Positions 56,125-64,000 of a stretch of DNA of 64,000 nucleotides are shown piece after piece. The position numbers were made by a program, and so were the translations under genes. The stretch comes from Pseudomonas sp. EpS/L25 (GTDB lineage Bacteria; Pseudomonadota; Gammaproteobacteria; Pseudomonadales; Pseudomonadaceae). Below the pieces are notes generated by a model. It saw only the letters and a list, made by a program, of their open reading frames with translations, was not told the DNA's origin and did not search any database. Each line of letters starts with the position of its first letter. Position 1 is the first letter of the stretch. The DNA is taken from contig NZ_LNUP01000014.1 of assembly GCF_001512295.1 (NCBI RefSeq), positions 149,857-213,856 of the forward strand, given 5' to 3'.

Positions 56125-56143
56125 TCGAGTCGGCGACAACCAG

Positions 56144-56178
56144 GCTCCCCCGGTCGGCGACGACCGCGGGAGCTTTTT
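56144..56178 (+). terminator. Terminator after phoX
   Basis: Stem GCTCCCCCGGTCG - GCGA - CGACCGCGGGAGC followed by TTTTT, 20 bases past the stop. One small internal mismatch. Clear Rho-independent form. Confidence 0.88.
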
Positions 56179-56215
56179 GCTTTCCCGCAAGATAGCTCCA
56201 CGACCACCGACCCCA

Positions 56216-56295
56216 CGCGGAAAAGGCCGCGCCGTTTTCCGCCCTACGCCGGACTCTCGTCCGTAGCGTGGAAAACCGCGCCAGCGTTTTCCACT
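56216..56295. repeat. Inverted repeat of the GTAG-GGAAAAC type
   Basis: Left arm 56216-56248 and right arm 56262-56295 are imperfect inverted copies built around GTTTTCCGCCCTACG and CGTAGCGTGGAAAAC. This type of dispersed palindrome is common in Pseudomonas intergenic DNA. It has no T-tract and no gene. Confidence 0.65.
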
Positions 56296-56364
56296 GATGC
56301 CCAGCCATCGCGGCCATGGCGGTCCGGCGATGCGACTCTCCTACTGGACTCTGGCGTTTTGCGG

Positions 56365-56429
56365 ATCGCGGCCATGGGCCCGCTCCTACGGGCTCTGCCG
56401 TAACCGTAGGAGCGGCCCATGGCCGCGAT
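56365..56429. repeat. REP doublet (REPIN) between phoX and gspK
   Basis: Two REPs in opposite orientation: ATCGCGGCCATGGGCCCGC then TCCTAC (56365-56389), and GTAGGAGCGGCCCATGGCC then GCGAT (56406-56429), with a 16-base spacer. The right REP is identical to the one at 41986. It is 11 bases from the gspK stop. Confidence 0.88.
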
Positions 56430-56439
56430 AAACCTCACC

Positions 56440-57465
56440 TTACTGCAACACCTCCGCCCCACCGGGTCCCGGCGTCCACAGCGTGGTGTCCCGCGTCGCC
56501 AACAGTCGTACCCGCTGCGCCGGCACCGACGCGTGCCAGCGACTCACGCCCTGGGCCGACAACTGCCGCACCTGGCGCAAGACCTGGCCATCGCGCCGTA
56601 CCTCCACCCCGAGCAGGAAGTCACCGCTATTGAGGATCAGCCGCTGGGTCAGCAGGGTGAAGGTCTCCTCCCCTACCCCGGGCAGCGCCTCGCGCAGGGC
56701 CTCGACGGTGACATAGCCCTGGGCGGGTCGCGCCGTGATCAGGAGTTGCAGGGTCTCCCGCGGCACCTTGCCGAGGAACAGCGCCTCCAACAGCGGCAGC
56801 TGCTCCACGCCCAGGGCATTGGCATTGAGTCGCCAACCACCGGTTTCCGGCAGCGCACAGAGTTCACGTAACTGCAGGTGGCGACCGGGACGCGCCGGCA
56901 CGAGGCGATCCAGTTCGCCCACCTCGGCCAAAGGCAGATTGGGTACCAGTACCGGCGGGGCCAGGCGCAGGGCCTCCGGCGTTTCCAGGCCAAACTCGTG
57001 ACTCTCGCCATCGGCATCGACCCAATCGGCGAGCCGTTCGGCGAACCCCTCCGCCGTCAGCCCAGGTTCCGCCAGACCACCAGGACGCTGCGCCAGCAAG
57101 AGCTTCAACTGGCGCAGCGCGAGGACCCGTTCCGGGCCGGCCAGGGCATTGACGTTGAAACAGCCATGCAAATCGCGCAGCTGGGCACGGACCTCGGCCC
57201 CTTCCACCTGGTAGGCCAGCACCTCGCCCCTCAGGCTCCGCCAGAACTCCGGCCGCTGCCGCGCCCCGGCCTGCACCAGCCCCAGCGTGACCACCTGCTC
57301 GGCTCCCGCCGCCAGCGCCCGCGCCAGGGTCTCGTGCTCCAGCAACCGCGCCCGCTGCAACTCGGCGCGGCCCTCGGCCAGCAGCACCGGCAACAGTGCC
57401 GCCACCAGCGCCAGCGCCCAGAGCGCCATCAGCAGCGCCACGCCCCCTTGTCGCCGCACCCGCAT
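56440..57465 (-). CDS. gspK: Type II secretion minor pseudopilin GspK
   Basis: A 341-aa large pseudopilin. Leader ends RRQGG before VALLMALWALALVAALLPVL; it lacks the glutamate at position 5, as GspK proteins do. The big head domain has two SAM-like repeats (CFNVNALAGPERVLALRQLK, GWRLNANALGVEQLPLLEAL). It caps the pseudopilus tip with GspI and GspJ. The gene is detached from its usual place between gspJ and gspL and stands alone between phoX and ssuF. ATG 57486 is an alternative start, seven codons longer; neither has an ideal ribosome site. Confidence 0.9.
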   Translation of the reverse strand: MRVRRQGGVALLMALWALALVAALLPVLLAEGRAELQRARLLEHETLARALAAGAEQVVTLGLVQAGARQRPEFWRSLRGEVLAYQVEGAEVRAQLRDLHGCFNVNALAGPERVLALRQLKLLLAQRPGGLAEPGLTAEGFAERLADWVDADGESHEFGLETPEALRLAPPVLVPNLPLAEVGELDRLVPARPGRHLQLRELCALPETGGWRLNANALGVEQLPLLEALFLGKVPRETLQLLITARPAQGYVTVEALREALPGVGEETFTLLTQRLILNSGDFLLGVEVRRDGQVLRQVRQLSAQGVSRWHASVPAQRVRLLATRDTTLWTPGPGGAEVLQ

Positions 57466-57578
57466 TCCCCCAGGCAAAAGCGGCATTGGAACCGACGCAG
57501 GTTGCAGAATCGTGGCAGGAGTACGCCATGGCGGCGCTCAGGCCAAGCTGATCCATTGGCGACACCCGATCCCCCATG

Positions 57579-57607
57579 AAAAAAACCCGCCACCAGGGCG
57601 GGTTTTT
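57579..57607 (-). terminator. Terminator after the ssu operon
   Basis: Stem ACCCGCC-ACCA-GGGCGGGT with A-tract and T5, 17 bases past the ssuF stop on the minus strand. It separates the ssu operon from gspK downstream. Confidence 0.88.
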
Positions 57608-57623
57608 CAACACGACGGCAGCA

Positions 57624-57839
57624 TCACAGCTTGGCGATGGACACCTCGGTGGACTTGACGAAGGCGATCACCTCGCTGCCCACCTTGAGTTCCAGCTCCT
57701 TGACCGAGCGGGTGGTGATGACGGAGGTGACGATGCCGGCGGCGGTCTGGACGTCGATCTCGGAGAGCACCGAGCCTTCGATGATTTCCTTGATGGTGCC
57801 CTTGAACTGGTTGCGAACGTTGATGGCCTTGATGGTCAT
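57624..57839 (-). CDS. ssuF: Molybdopterin-binding (Mop/TOBE) protein SsuF
   Basis: A 71-aa single Mop domain: MTIKAINVRNQFKGTIKEII followed by GSVLSEIDVQTAAGIVTSVI and KVGSEVIAFVKSTEVSIAKL. Such proteins bind molybdate in rings. In P. putida the ssuF gene closes the ssu operon and is needed for sulfonate use (recalled); why a molybdate-type protein is required is not explained. 23 bases behind ssuB. Confidence 0.9.
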   Translation of the reverse strand: MTIKAINVRNQFKGTIKEIIEGSVLSEIDVQTAAGIVTSVITTRSVKELELKVGSEVIAFVKSTEVSIAKL

Positions 57840-57862
57840 GGCAGAACTCCTCGGATGAACGA

Positions 57863-58672
57863 TCAGTAGGCCCAGCGCAGTTGCGTGGGCAGGGGTTGCA
57901 CGATTTCGGGTAGAGCGGGGTTGAGCGGCTGCTGGAGCACCCGCGCCAGCACCTCGGCTTCCAGGCGAGCCAGCTGGGCGTCGCCGGCGGCCCGGGGGCG
58001 CGCCAGATTGACGTCGAGATCCAGGCCGACGTGGCCGTCTTCGATGAGCACCACGCGGTCGGCCAGGGCCACCGCCTCGCCCACGTCGTGGGTGACCAGC
58101 AGCACGGTGAAACCATGGCGCTGCCAGAGGCCTTCGATGAGTTGCTGCATCTCGATGCGGGTCAGGGCGTCCAGGGCACCCAGGGGCTCGTCGAGCAGGA
58201 GAAGGCGCGGCTGGTGGATCAGGGCGCGGGCCAGGGCCACGCGCTGCTTCTGGCCGCCGGACAGCGCCGAAGGCCATTCCTCGGCGCGATCGGCCAGACC
58301 GACCGCCTCCAGGGCTTCCAGCGCCCGCGGTTTCCAGTCGCCCTTGAGGCCCAGGCCGACATTGTCGATGATGCGTTTCCACGGCAGCAGGCGCGCATCC
58401 TGGAACATCAGCCGGGTATCGTCGCGATGCTCCGCCAGGGGCTCGTCCTGCCCCAGCAGGGTGCCGCCACTGGCGCGGTCGAGACCGGCCACCAGGCGCA
58501 GCAGGGTGCTCTTGCCGCAGCCACTGCGACCCACCACGGCGACGAACTGACCGGCCGGGATCTCCAGATCGATCCCATGGAGCACGGTGCGCTCGCCGAA
58601 TTTCTTCACCACCTGTCGCAGCTTCAGAGCGATGCCTCGCGCCAGCGGCGGAACGGCTTGCAGACTGGTCAT
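57863..58672 (-). CDS. ssuB: Aliphatic sulfonate ABC transporter ATPase SsuB
   Basis: A 269-aa ATPase of the sulfonate importer: Walker [14 protein letters not shown] (48-60), signature [18 protein letters not shown], Walker [17 protein letters not shown]. The start at 58672 overlaps ssuC by 4 bases. The frame is open 70 codons further upstream within ssuC and that part is a shadow. Confidence 0.95.
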   Translation of the reverse strand: MTSLQAVPPLARGIALKLRQVVKKFGERTVLHGIDLEIPAGQFVAVVGRSGCGKSTLLRLVAGLDRASGGTLLGQDEPLAEHRDDTRLMFQDARLLPWKRIIDNVGLGLKGDWKPRALEALEAVGLADRAEEWPSALSGGQKQRVALARALIHQPRLLLLDEPLGALDALTRIEMQQLIEGLWQRHGFTVLLVTHDVGEAVALADRVVLIEDGHVGLDLDVNLARPRAAGDAQLARLEAEVLARVLQQPLNPALPEIVQPLPTQLRWAY

Positions 58673-59457
58673 GCGTGGACTCCCTTCTGATAGGCCGGAT
58701 GCCAGCGCAGCCAGGCGCGCTCCAGGCCGCGGGCGGCGAGATCCGCCAGCTTGCCCAGGACGGCATAGAGCAGGATGGCCAGCACCACGACGTCGGTTTG
58801 CAGGAATTCCCGGGCGTTCATCGCCAGGTAGCCGATACCGGAGCTGGCGGAAATGGTCTCGGCGACGATCAGAGTCAGCCACATCAGGCCCAGGGCGAAG
58901 CGCACCCCCACCAGGATGGACGGCAGCGCGCCCGGCAGCACCACGTGCCAGAACAGTCGCGCGCCGGAGAGGCCGTAGCTGCGGGCCATCTCCACCAACG
59001 CCGGATCGACGTTGCGGATGCCGTGGTAGGTGTTCAGGTAGATGGGGAAGAACACTCCCAGGGCCACCAGGAACAACTTGGCCGACTCGTCGATGCCGAA
59101 CCAGAGGATCACCAGCGGGATCAGCGCCAGGTGCGGCACGTTGCGCACCATCTGCAGGGTGCTGTCCAGCAGGCGCTCACCCCACTTCGACAACCCGGTG
59201 ATGAAGCCCAGCGCCAGGCCGATGCTGCCGCCGATGGCGAAGCCGATGCCGGCGCGCCAGCCACTGATGGCCAGGTGTTGCCAGAGCTCACCGCTCTTGA
59301 CCAGGCTCCAGCCCGCTTCCAGCACCGCCGCTGGCGACGGCAGGATGCGGCTGGATAGCAAGCCGCTGCTCACCGATAGCTGCCAGGCGGCGATCAGGGC
59401 CACCGGCACCAGCCAGGGTGCCAGCCGCTGCAATTGACGTTCGGTCGTACTGCTCAT
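58669..59457 (-). CDS. ssuC: Aliphatic sulfonate ABC transporter permease SsuC
   Basis: A 262-aa inner-membrane permease with six helices. The coupling loop [20 protein letters not shown] is close to the family EAA motif. [20 protein letters not shown] is the usual conserved segment before the last helices. 11 bases behind ssuD. Confidence 0.95.
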   Translation of the reverse strand: MSSTTERQLQRLAPWLVPVALIAAWQLSVSSGLLSSRILPSPAAVLEAGWSLVKSGELWQHLAISGWRAGIGFAIGGSIGLALGFITGLSKWGERLLDSTLQMVRNVPHLALIPLVILWFGIDESAKLFLVALGVFFPIYLNTYHGIRNVDPALVEMARSYGLSGARLFWHVVLPGALPSILVGVRFALGLMWLTLIVAETISASSGIGYLAMNAREFLQTDVVVLAILLYAVLGKLADLAARGLERAWLRWHPAYQKGVHA

Positions 59458-59468
59458 GCCGTCCCCCT

Positions 59469-60617
59469 TCAGCTCTGCGCCGCTTTCTGCGGCAGGATGT
59501 CGTTGGCCACCATCTCGCCGAAGGGACTGACGTAGTTGGCGCCCTCGACCTGGGTCGGCCGCTTGACCGGCAGGTGCGGGAACAGCAACTCGGCCACCCG
59601 GTAGGACTCTTCCAGGTGCGGATAGCCGGAGAAGATGAAGGTGTCGATGCCCAGGGCGGCGTATTCCTTGACCCGCGCGGCCACGGTGGGACCGTCACCC
59701 ACCAGGGCGGTCCCGGCACCACCACGCACCAGGCCGACGCCGGCCCATAGGTTGGGAGCGATCTCCAGGTTGTCGCGACGGCCCCCGTGCAGGGCGGCCA
59801 TGCGCTGCTGGCCGACCGAATCGAAGCGGGCGAAGGCGGCCTGGGCTTTCTCGATGGTGGCGTCGTCCAGGTTGGCGATCAGGCGGTCGGCGGCCTTCCA
59901 GGCTTCCTCGTTGGTCTCGCGGACGATCACGTGCAGGCGGATGCCGAAGCGCACCGTGCGGCCCTGGGCGGCGGCCTTGGCCTTGACCGCCTCGATCTTC
60001 TCGCGCACCGCGTCCAGGGTTTCGCCCCAGGTCAGGTAGAGCTCCACCTGCTCGGCCGCCAGGTCCTGGGCGGCATCGGAGGAGCCGCCGAAGTACAGCG
60101 GTGGGCGCGGTTGCTGCAGCGGTGGATAGAGCAGCTTGGCGCCCTTCACCTGGATGTGCTTGCCGTCGTAGTCCACCGTCTCGCCTTCCAGGACACGGCG
60201 CCAGATGCGGGTGAATTCCACCGAGGCTTCGTACCTTTCGCTGTGGGACAGGTGCAGGCCGTCGCCGGCCAGTTCGTCCGGATCGCCACCGGTGACCAGA
60301 TTGAACAGCGCCCGGCCGCCGGACAGACGATCCAGGGTGGCCGCCTGCCGCGCCGCCACGGTGGGCGAGATGATCCCGGGACGCAGGGCCACCAGGAACT
60401 TGAGTTTCTGGGTGACCGGGATCAGCGAGGCGGCTACCAGCCAGGAATCCTCGCAGCTACGACCGGTGGGGATCAGCACCCCGCCGAAGCCCAGGCGATC
60501 GGCGGCCTGGGCGACCTGAGTCAGGTAGCCGTGGTCGACCGCGCGGGCGCCCTCGGCGGTGCCCAGGTAATGGCCATCGCCGTGGGTCGGCAGGAACCAG
60601 AAGATGTCGAGACTCAT
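59469..60617 (-). CDS. ssuD: FMNH2-dependent alkanesulfonate monooxygenase SsuD
   Basis: A 382-aa TIM-barrel luciferase-like enzyme that splits alkanesulfonates into aldehyde and sulfite using reduced FMN from Ssu[32 protein letters not shown] with C55 (C54 in E. coli), and [16 protein letters not shown] are diagnostic. Normal length. 24 bases behind ssuA. Confidence 0.97.
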   Translation of the reverse strand: MSLDIFWFLPTHGDGHYLGTAEGARAVDHGYLTQVAQAADRLGFGGVLIPTGRSCEDSWLVAASLIPVTQKLKFLVALRPGIISPTVAARQAATLDRLSGGRALFNLVTGGDPDELAGDGLHLSHSERYEASVEFTRIWRRVLEGETVDYDGKHIQVKGAKLLYPPLQQPRPPLYFGGSSDAAQDLAAEQVELYLTWGETLDAVREKIEAVKAKAAAQGRTVRFGIRLHVIVRETNEEAWKAADRLIANLDDATIEKAQAAFARFDSVGQQRMAALHGGRRDNLEIAPNLWAGVGLVRGGAGTALVGDGPTVAARVKEYAALGIDTFIFSGYPHLEESYRVAELLFPHLPVKRPTQVEGANYVSPFGEMVANDILPQKAAQS

Positions 60618-60641
60618 GAGGCGTTCTCCAGATAAGCGAAA

Positions 60642-61607
60642 TCAGGGTTTGGCGGCGGCGGTCTGCAGACTGGCGGGCGGGGTCCACACCACATCGCGGA
60701 TGACCAGCGGCCTGGGAATCAACTTGAGGGCGGTGAAGGCATCGGCGATCTTCTGCTGCTGCGCGGCCACCTCGGGGCTGATCAACTGGGCACCATAGCC
60801 CTGGCGCTTCACCACCCGCTCGGCGGTTTCCAGCGGCAGGTTCAGCAGCGGCGCCACCTGGGCAGCGACCTGGTCCGGGTGCGCCTTGGCCCATTCACCC
60901 ACCGACCGCACCTCGTCGACGATGGCGCCGACCTGTTCGGGATGGGCCTTGGCGAAGCTGCGGGTGGCCAGATAGAACTGGTGGTTGTCGGCGAGGCCGG
61001 TGGCATCGGTCAGGGTCCGCGCCTGCAGCTGGGTCTCGGCGGCGGCCTGGTAGGGATCCCAGATCACCCAGGCATCCACCGCGCCGCGTTCGAAGGCGGC
61101 GCGGGCATCGGCGGGCGGCAGGTACACCGGCTGGATGTCCTTGTAGTCGATGCCGGCCTTGGCCAGTGCCTGCACCAGCAGGTAGTGGACGTTGGAACCC
61201 TTGTTCAGGGCGATCTTCTTGCCCTTGAGCTCGGCCAGGGAATGGATCGGCGAATCCTTGGGCACCAGGATGGCCTCGCTGGTGGGCGCCGGCGGTTCGT
61301 TGGCCACATAGACCAGATCGGCACCGGCCGCCTGGGCGAATACCGGCGGCGTCTCGCCGGTCACGCCGAAGTCGATGCTGCCGACGTTGAGGCCTTCCAG
61401 CAGCTGCGGGCCGCCGGGGAATTCGGTCCACTGCACCTTGACGCCGTCCTTCGCGAGGCGCTGCTCCAGGGTGCCGCGAGCCTTCAGGGTGATGAGGGTG
61501 CCGTACTTCTGGTAGCCGATGCGCACCACCTCTTCCGCCTGGGCCACGCCGGCGGCCAGGGTCAGCAGGGTGACTGCGAGAACTGAACGCTTGAACGAAA
61601 ACTGCAT
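60642..61607 (-). CDS. ssuA: Aliphatic sulfonate-binding protein SsuA
   Basis: A 321-aa periplasmic binding protein with signal peptide MQFSFKRSVLAVTLLTLAAG ending VAQAEE. VRIGYQKYGTLITLKARGTL and EFPGGPQLLEGLNVGSIDFG are the family ligand-binding motifs, as is ALNKGSNVHYLLVQALAKAG. Serves the SsuBC importer. Confidence 0.95.
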   Translation of the reverse strand: MQFSFKRSVLAVTLLTLAAGVAQAEEVVRIGYQKYGTLITLKARGTLEQRLAKDGVKVQWTEFPGGPQLLEGLNVGSIDFGVTGETPPVFAQAAGADLVYVANEPPAPTSEAILVPKDSPIHSLAELKGKKIALNKGSNVHYLLVQALAKAGIDYKDIQPVYLPPADARAAFERGAVDAWVIWDPYQAAAETQLQARTLTDATGLADNHQFYLATRSFAKAHPEQVGAIVDEVRSVGEWAKAHPDQVAAQVAPLLNLPLETAERVVKRQGYGAQLISPEVAAQQQKIADAFTALKLIPRPLVIRDVVWTPPASLQTAAAKP

Positions 61608-61621
61608 GGATAACGCTCCGA

Positions 61622-62209
61622 TCAGATGCCCCAGCGCGCCTGGCCGATCCGGTTGGCCAGGAGCTCGGGGGTCAGGGGCTGGGGACGCCGCACCAGGGCC
61701 GCGTGGAATTGTTCTAGGGATTCGTGGAGGCGCTGCTCCAGTGCCGGAACCAGAGCCACGCCGGTCTCGGTGTAGCTGACCTGGCTGTCGTCGGCGAAGA
61801 CGCCGTTGAGGATTTCCTGCGCCTTGAGCGCCGAGAGCACCGGTTTCAGCGCATAGTCGATGGCCAGCAGATGGCCGCTGGAGCCGGCGGTGGCCAGTGG
61901 CAGCACCACCTTGTGGGTCAGGGCGCGCTCGGGCAGCAGATCCAGCAGGGCCTTGAGGGCGCCGGCCAGGGAAGCCTTGTACACCGGCGTGGCGATCACC
62001 AGGCCGTCGGCGGCCTGCAACTGGGCGATCAGTTCCACCACCGGCGGGCTGTCGAAGCGAGCGCCGATGAGGTCGGCGGCGGGAAAGTCCTGGATGCGCC
62101 AGCGCGACAGCTCCACACCCCGCGCCTGCAGCCAGTTCGCTGCCAGATCCAGCACCCCGCTGGAGCGCGACCGCGCTGCCGGACTACCCGCCAAAGTCAC
62201 CACCTGCAT
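61622..62209 (-). CDS. ssuE: NADPH-dependent FMN reductase SsuE
   Basis: A 195-aa flavodoxin-like reductase that supplies FMNH2 to SsuD. Opening [20 protein letters not shown] and [20 protein letters not shown] are family features; the [20 protein letters not shown] segment follows. First gene of ssuEADCBF; the transcript should start in the AT-rich gap behind it. Confidence 0.95.
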   Translation of the reverse strand: MQVVTLAGSPAARSRSSGVLDLAANWLQARGVELSRWRIQDFPAADLIGARFDSPPVVELIAQLQAADGLVIATPVYKASLAGALKALLDLLPERALTHKVVLPLATAGSSGHLLAIDYALKPVLSALKAQEILNGVFADDSQVSYTETGVALVPALEQRLHESLEQFHAALVRRPQPLTPELLANRIGQARWGI

Positions 62210-62278
62210 CGCCGCCTCCGGAAGAAAAAAGAGCGGTGTCGCGCCGCTCGAAAAGGAATGAGCGGACCTTAGCAGCGG

Positions 62279-62325
62279 GCGTTTATTCCCTAAAAATACC
62301 CTTTAGGCACTTGTTTATAACCAGA
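62279..62325 (-). promoter_or_regulatory. Probable ssu operon promoter region
   Basis: An AT-rich stretch 70-115 bases before ssuE. On the minus strand it contains TTATAAAC, then TATTTTTAGGGAATAAA; the TTATTCCCTAAAAATA strand resembles loose CysB-type sites. Sulfate-starvation control is expected from the genes, but the site itself is a weak match. Confidence 0.35.
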
Positions 62326-62331
62326 AAAACA

Positions 62332-62357
62332 AAACCCCGACCTGGGCCGGGGTTTCT
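62332..62357 (-). terminator. Terminator after lsfA
   Basis: Stem CCCCG-A-CC-TG-GG-C-CGGGG with A-tract and T-tract on the two sides, 15-20 bases beyond the lsfA stop. It keeps lsfA transcription separate from the ssu operon. Confidence 0.8.
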
Positions 62358-62371
62358 CGTCACGGAAGATT

Positions 62372-63010
62372 TCAGCGATTGGGCTGCGGTGTCAGGCGCA
62401 GATAGGGTTTGACGGCGGTGTAGCCCTTGGGAAAGCGCCGCTTGATCTCTTCCTCGTCCTTGAGCGAGGGCACGATGACCACGTCGTCGCCATCCTTCCA
62501 GTTACCTGGCGTGGCGACCTTGTGGTTGTCGGTGAGCTGCAGGGAATCGATCACCCGCAGGATCTCGTCGAAATTGCGCCCGGTGCTGGCCGGATAGGTG
62601 ATGGACAGCCGCACCTTCTTCTGCGGATCGATAACGAACAGCGAACGCACCGTCAGGGTGTCGTTGGCATTGGGATGGATCATGTCGTAGAGGCCGGCCA
62701 CGGTGCGGTCGGCGTCGGCCAGGATGGGGAAGCCCACGGACGTGGCCTGGGTTTCCTCGATGTCCTTGATCCAGCCCTGGTGGGATTCCAGGCCGTCCAC
62801 CGACAGGGCGATGACCTTGACGTCGCGCTTGGCGAATTCGTCCTTGAGCTTGGCCGTGAGGCCCAGCTCGGTGGTGCACACCGGGGTGAAGTCGGCCGGA
62901 TGGGAGAAGAGCACGCCCCAGCTGTCGCCCAGCCACTCGTGGAAGCGGATGCGGCCCAGGCTGGAATCCTGTTCGAAATCGGGGGCGATGTCGCCCAGAC
63001 GGATGGTCAT
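62372..63010 (-). CDS. lsfA: 1-Cys peroxiredoxin LsfA
   Basis: A 212-aa Prx6-type peroxidase that reduces hydrogen peroxide and organic peroxides. The peroxidatic cysteine is C45 in FSHPADFTPVCTTELG; no resolving cysteine is seen, as expected. VVIVPSLKDEEEIKRRFPKG is a Prx6-branch C-terminal mark. It is known from Pseudomonas as induced by sulfate starvation and lies beside the ssu operon here too. The start at 63010 gives the family N-terminus MTIRLGDIAPDFEQDSSLG. Confidence 0.95.
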   Translation of the reverse strand: MTIRLGDIAPDFEQDSSLGRIRFHEWLGDSWGVLFSHPADFTPVCTTELGLTAKLKDEFAKRDVKVIALSVDGLESHQGWIKDIEETQATSVGFPILADADRTVAGLYDMIHPNANDTLTVRSLFVIDPQKKVRLSITYPASTGRNFDEILRVIDSLQLTDNHKVATPGNWKDGDDVVIVPSLKDEEEIKRRFPKGYTAVKPYLRLTPQPNR

Positions 63011-63307
63011 TGGCAGTTCTCCTGATGCAGGTAGGGATGAAGGCACTATGCCGCTCTGCGTCGGCGGCGGGAAAGATCGGATCACGCTGTGGTTATAACG
63101 CGAAAGCAGTCCTCGCCAGGACCATCCCGCCGCCTTGGCCCGCTGAGAATAGCCAAGTCCGTCACATCTTCAACGGGCGCTCCCCACACAAGCGCAGCGG
63201 CGGCTAGGGTGCTAATCATGAAGACAACAACCGACGGGAAATCGGCCTGTCGGTGGCAACCCCAGGCGCCCACGATGGTCTGTTGGCAAGACGAGGAGGA
63301 AATTTTC

Positions 63308-63523
63308 ATGTTCGGCAAACGCAATGACGATCCCGGCGCCAGCACCCATTTCCGTAGCGAACGCGTCAGCGTGGTCAACGGCCAGTTCTTCTTCACCACC
63401 CGCGAGGGTACTCTGGAAGGGCCCTTCTTCAGCCGTGAAGAGGCGCTGAACCAGATCGACCGCTATCTGGAGCGCCTGCAAACCGCCCAGGGTCTGTTGC
63501 GCCAATCCGTCAGCAACGTCTGA
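63308..63523 (+). CDS. Small conserved-looking protein, 71 aa
   Basis: An excellent ribosome site (GAGGAGGAAA) precedes MFGKRNDDPGASTHFRSERV. The remainder, VVNGQFFFTTREGTLEGPFF then SREEALNQIDRYLERLQ, is a compact beta-hairpin plus helix and recalls a small DUF6316-type family of pseudomonads, by memory only. Function unknown. An upstream in-frame ATG at 63218 would add 30 residues but lacks a ribosome site. The 297 bases before this gene and lsfA show no other gene. Confidence 0.75.
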   Translation: MFGKRNDDPGASTHFRSERVSVVNGQFFFTTREGTLEGPFFSREEALNQIDRYLERLQTAQGLLRQSVSNV

Positions 63524-63578
63524 CCGCCCGCGCCCTATCCTTTAGACTGCGCGCCCTGACCTCCAGGCCGCGCCGTCC

Positions 63579-64000
63579 ATGACCGACTTCCAGCACGCCC
63601 AGCTCGACTGGGACGCTTCCGGGCAACCCCTCTCCCGCGCCTATGGCGATGTCTACTTTTCCCGCGCCAGCGGCCTGGAAGAGACGCGCCATGTCTTCCT
63701 GCAGCAGAATCGGCTACCCGAGCGCTTCGCCGCCCTGGCAGCGGGTGACGTCTTCACCGTCGGCGAAACGGGCTTCGGGACCGGCCTCAACTTCCTCTGC
63801 GCCTGGCAACTGTTCGAGGCCACGGCGCCCCGGGATGCCCGCCTGCACTTCGTCAGCGTCGAGCGCTTTCCCCTCACCGCGGCCGATCTCGCCCAGGCGC
63901 TCACCCTCTGGCCGCAGCTAGCCCCCTACAGTGCGGCGCTGCAGCGGCAATACCGGGCCATCCATCCCGGCTTCCAACGCCTGATCCTGGCGGAGGGACG
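63579..64000 (+). CDS. mnmC: MnmC tRNA-modification enzyme, 5' part only
   Basis: Bifunctional enzyme completing mnm5s2U34 in tRNA wobble positions: a methyltransferase domain and an FAD-dependent oxidase domain. Visible are the N-terminal 140 residues: QLDWDASGQPLSRAYGDVYF, then ETRHVFLQQNRLPERF and the SAM-binding VGETGFGTGLNFLCAWQLF, and HFVSVERFPLTAADLAQAL. The oxidase half lies beyond the window. Start at ATG 63579, 55 bases behind the small ORF. Confidence 0.92.
   Translation, partial: MTDFQHAQLDWDASGQPLSRAYGDVYFSRASGLEETRHVFLQQNRLPERFAALAAGDVFTVGETGFGTGLNFLCAWQLFEATAPRDARLHFVSVERFPLTAADLAQALTLWPQLAPYSAALQRQYRAIHPGFQRLILAEG

Overview
This 64 kb window reads as part of a Pseudomonas chromosome. 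The basis is high GC content and gene orders that are typical of pseudomonads: xerD-dsbC-hom, rpsP-rimM-trmD-rplS, pilB divergent from pilA beside pilC-pilD-coaE-yacG, recC-recB-recD, and ssuEADCBF beside lsfA. REP sequences of the GTAGGAGCGGCC type also fit. The species cannot be settled from sequence reading alone. No rRNA, tRNA, CRISPR array, prophage or intact insertion sequence was seen.

Layout. 1-7 kb is housekeeping on the minus strand: homoserine dehydrogenase (cut by the window edge), DsbC, XerD, a thioesterase, the ribosomal/tRNA-modification operon and Ffh. 7-13 kb holds a CcsA-like membrane protein, an MHS-type transporter, PurT, two Nudix enzymes and an L,D-transpeptidase. 13-16.5 kb is a four-gene OsmU/OpuC-type osmoprotectant importer. 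16.5-20.6 kb is looser: a gene-poor stretch, a 63-aa ORF, a secreted GH5 glycosidase, an acyltransferase and two nested small mobile elements. 20.6-35.5 kb is stress and DNA repair: AidB, RF3, RmuC and RecCBD. 35.5-41.7 kb is type IV pilus biogenesis, with an AT-rich TfpZ-like accessory gene behind pilA that ends inside an IS5-type insertion-sequence end. 42.7-57.5 kb is a complete type II secretion system (T2SS) wrapped around two candidate secreted phosphatases. 57.6-63 kb is the sulfonate-sulfur operon ssuEADCBF with the peroxiredoxin LsfA. The window ends in mnmC.

The most interesting part is 42.7-57.5 kb. gspCDEFGHIJLMN follows, in one overlapping operon, a SoxB/5'-nucleotidase-fold protein that has lost nearly all its metal ligands. 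Divergent from it is phoX with a good Pho box, and the missing pseudopilin gene gspK lies on the far side of phoX. Both candidate substrates carry a twin-arginine motif followed by a lipobox-like cysteine. This suggests a phosphate-starvation secretion system that may place lipid-anchored phosphatases on the cell surface. That last step is inference.

A second theme is small mobile DNA. Two 145-bp elements with IS5-type ends share a hairpin whose two arms have changed together. One of them sits inside another inverted-repeat element whose ends supply the stop codons of two convergent genes. The same IS5-type end also supplies the stop codon of the TfpZ-like gene.
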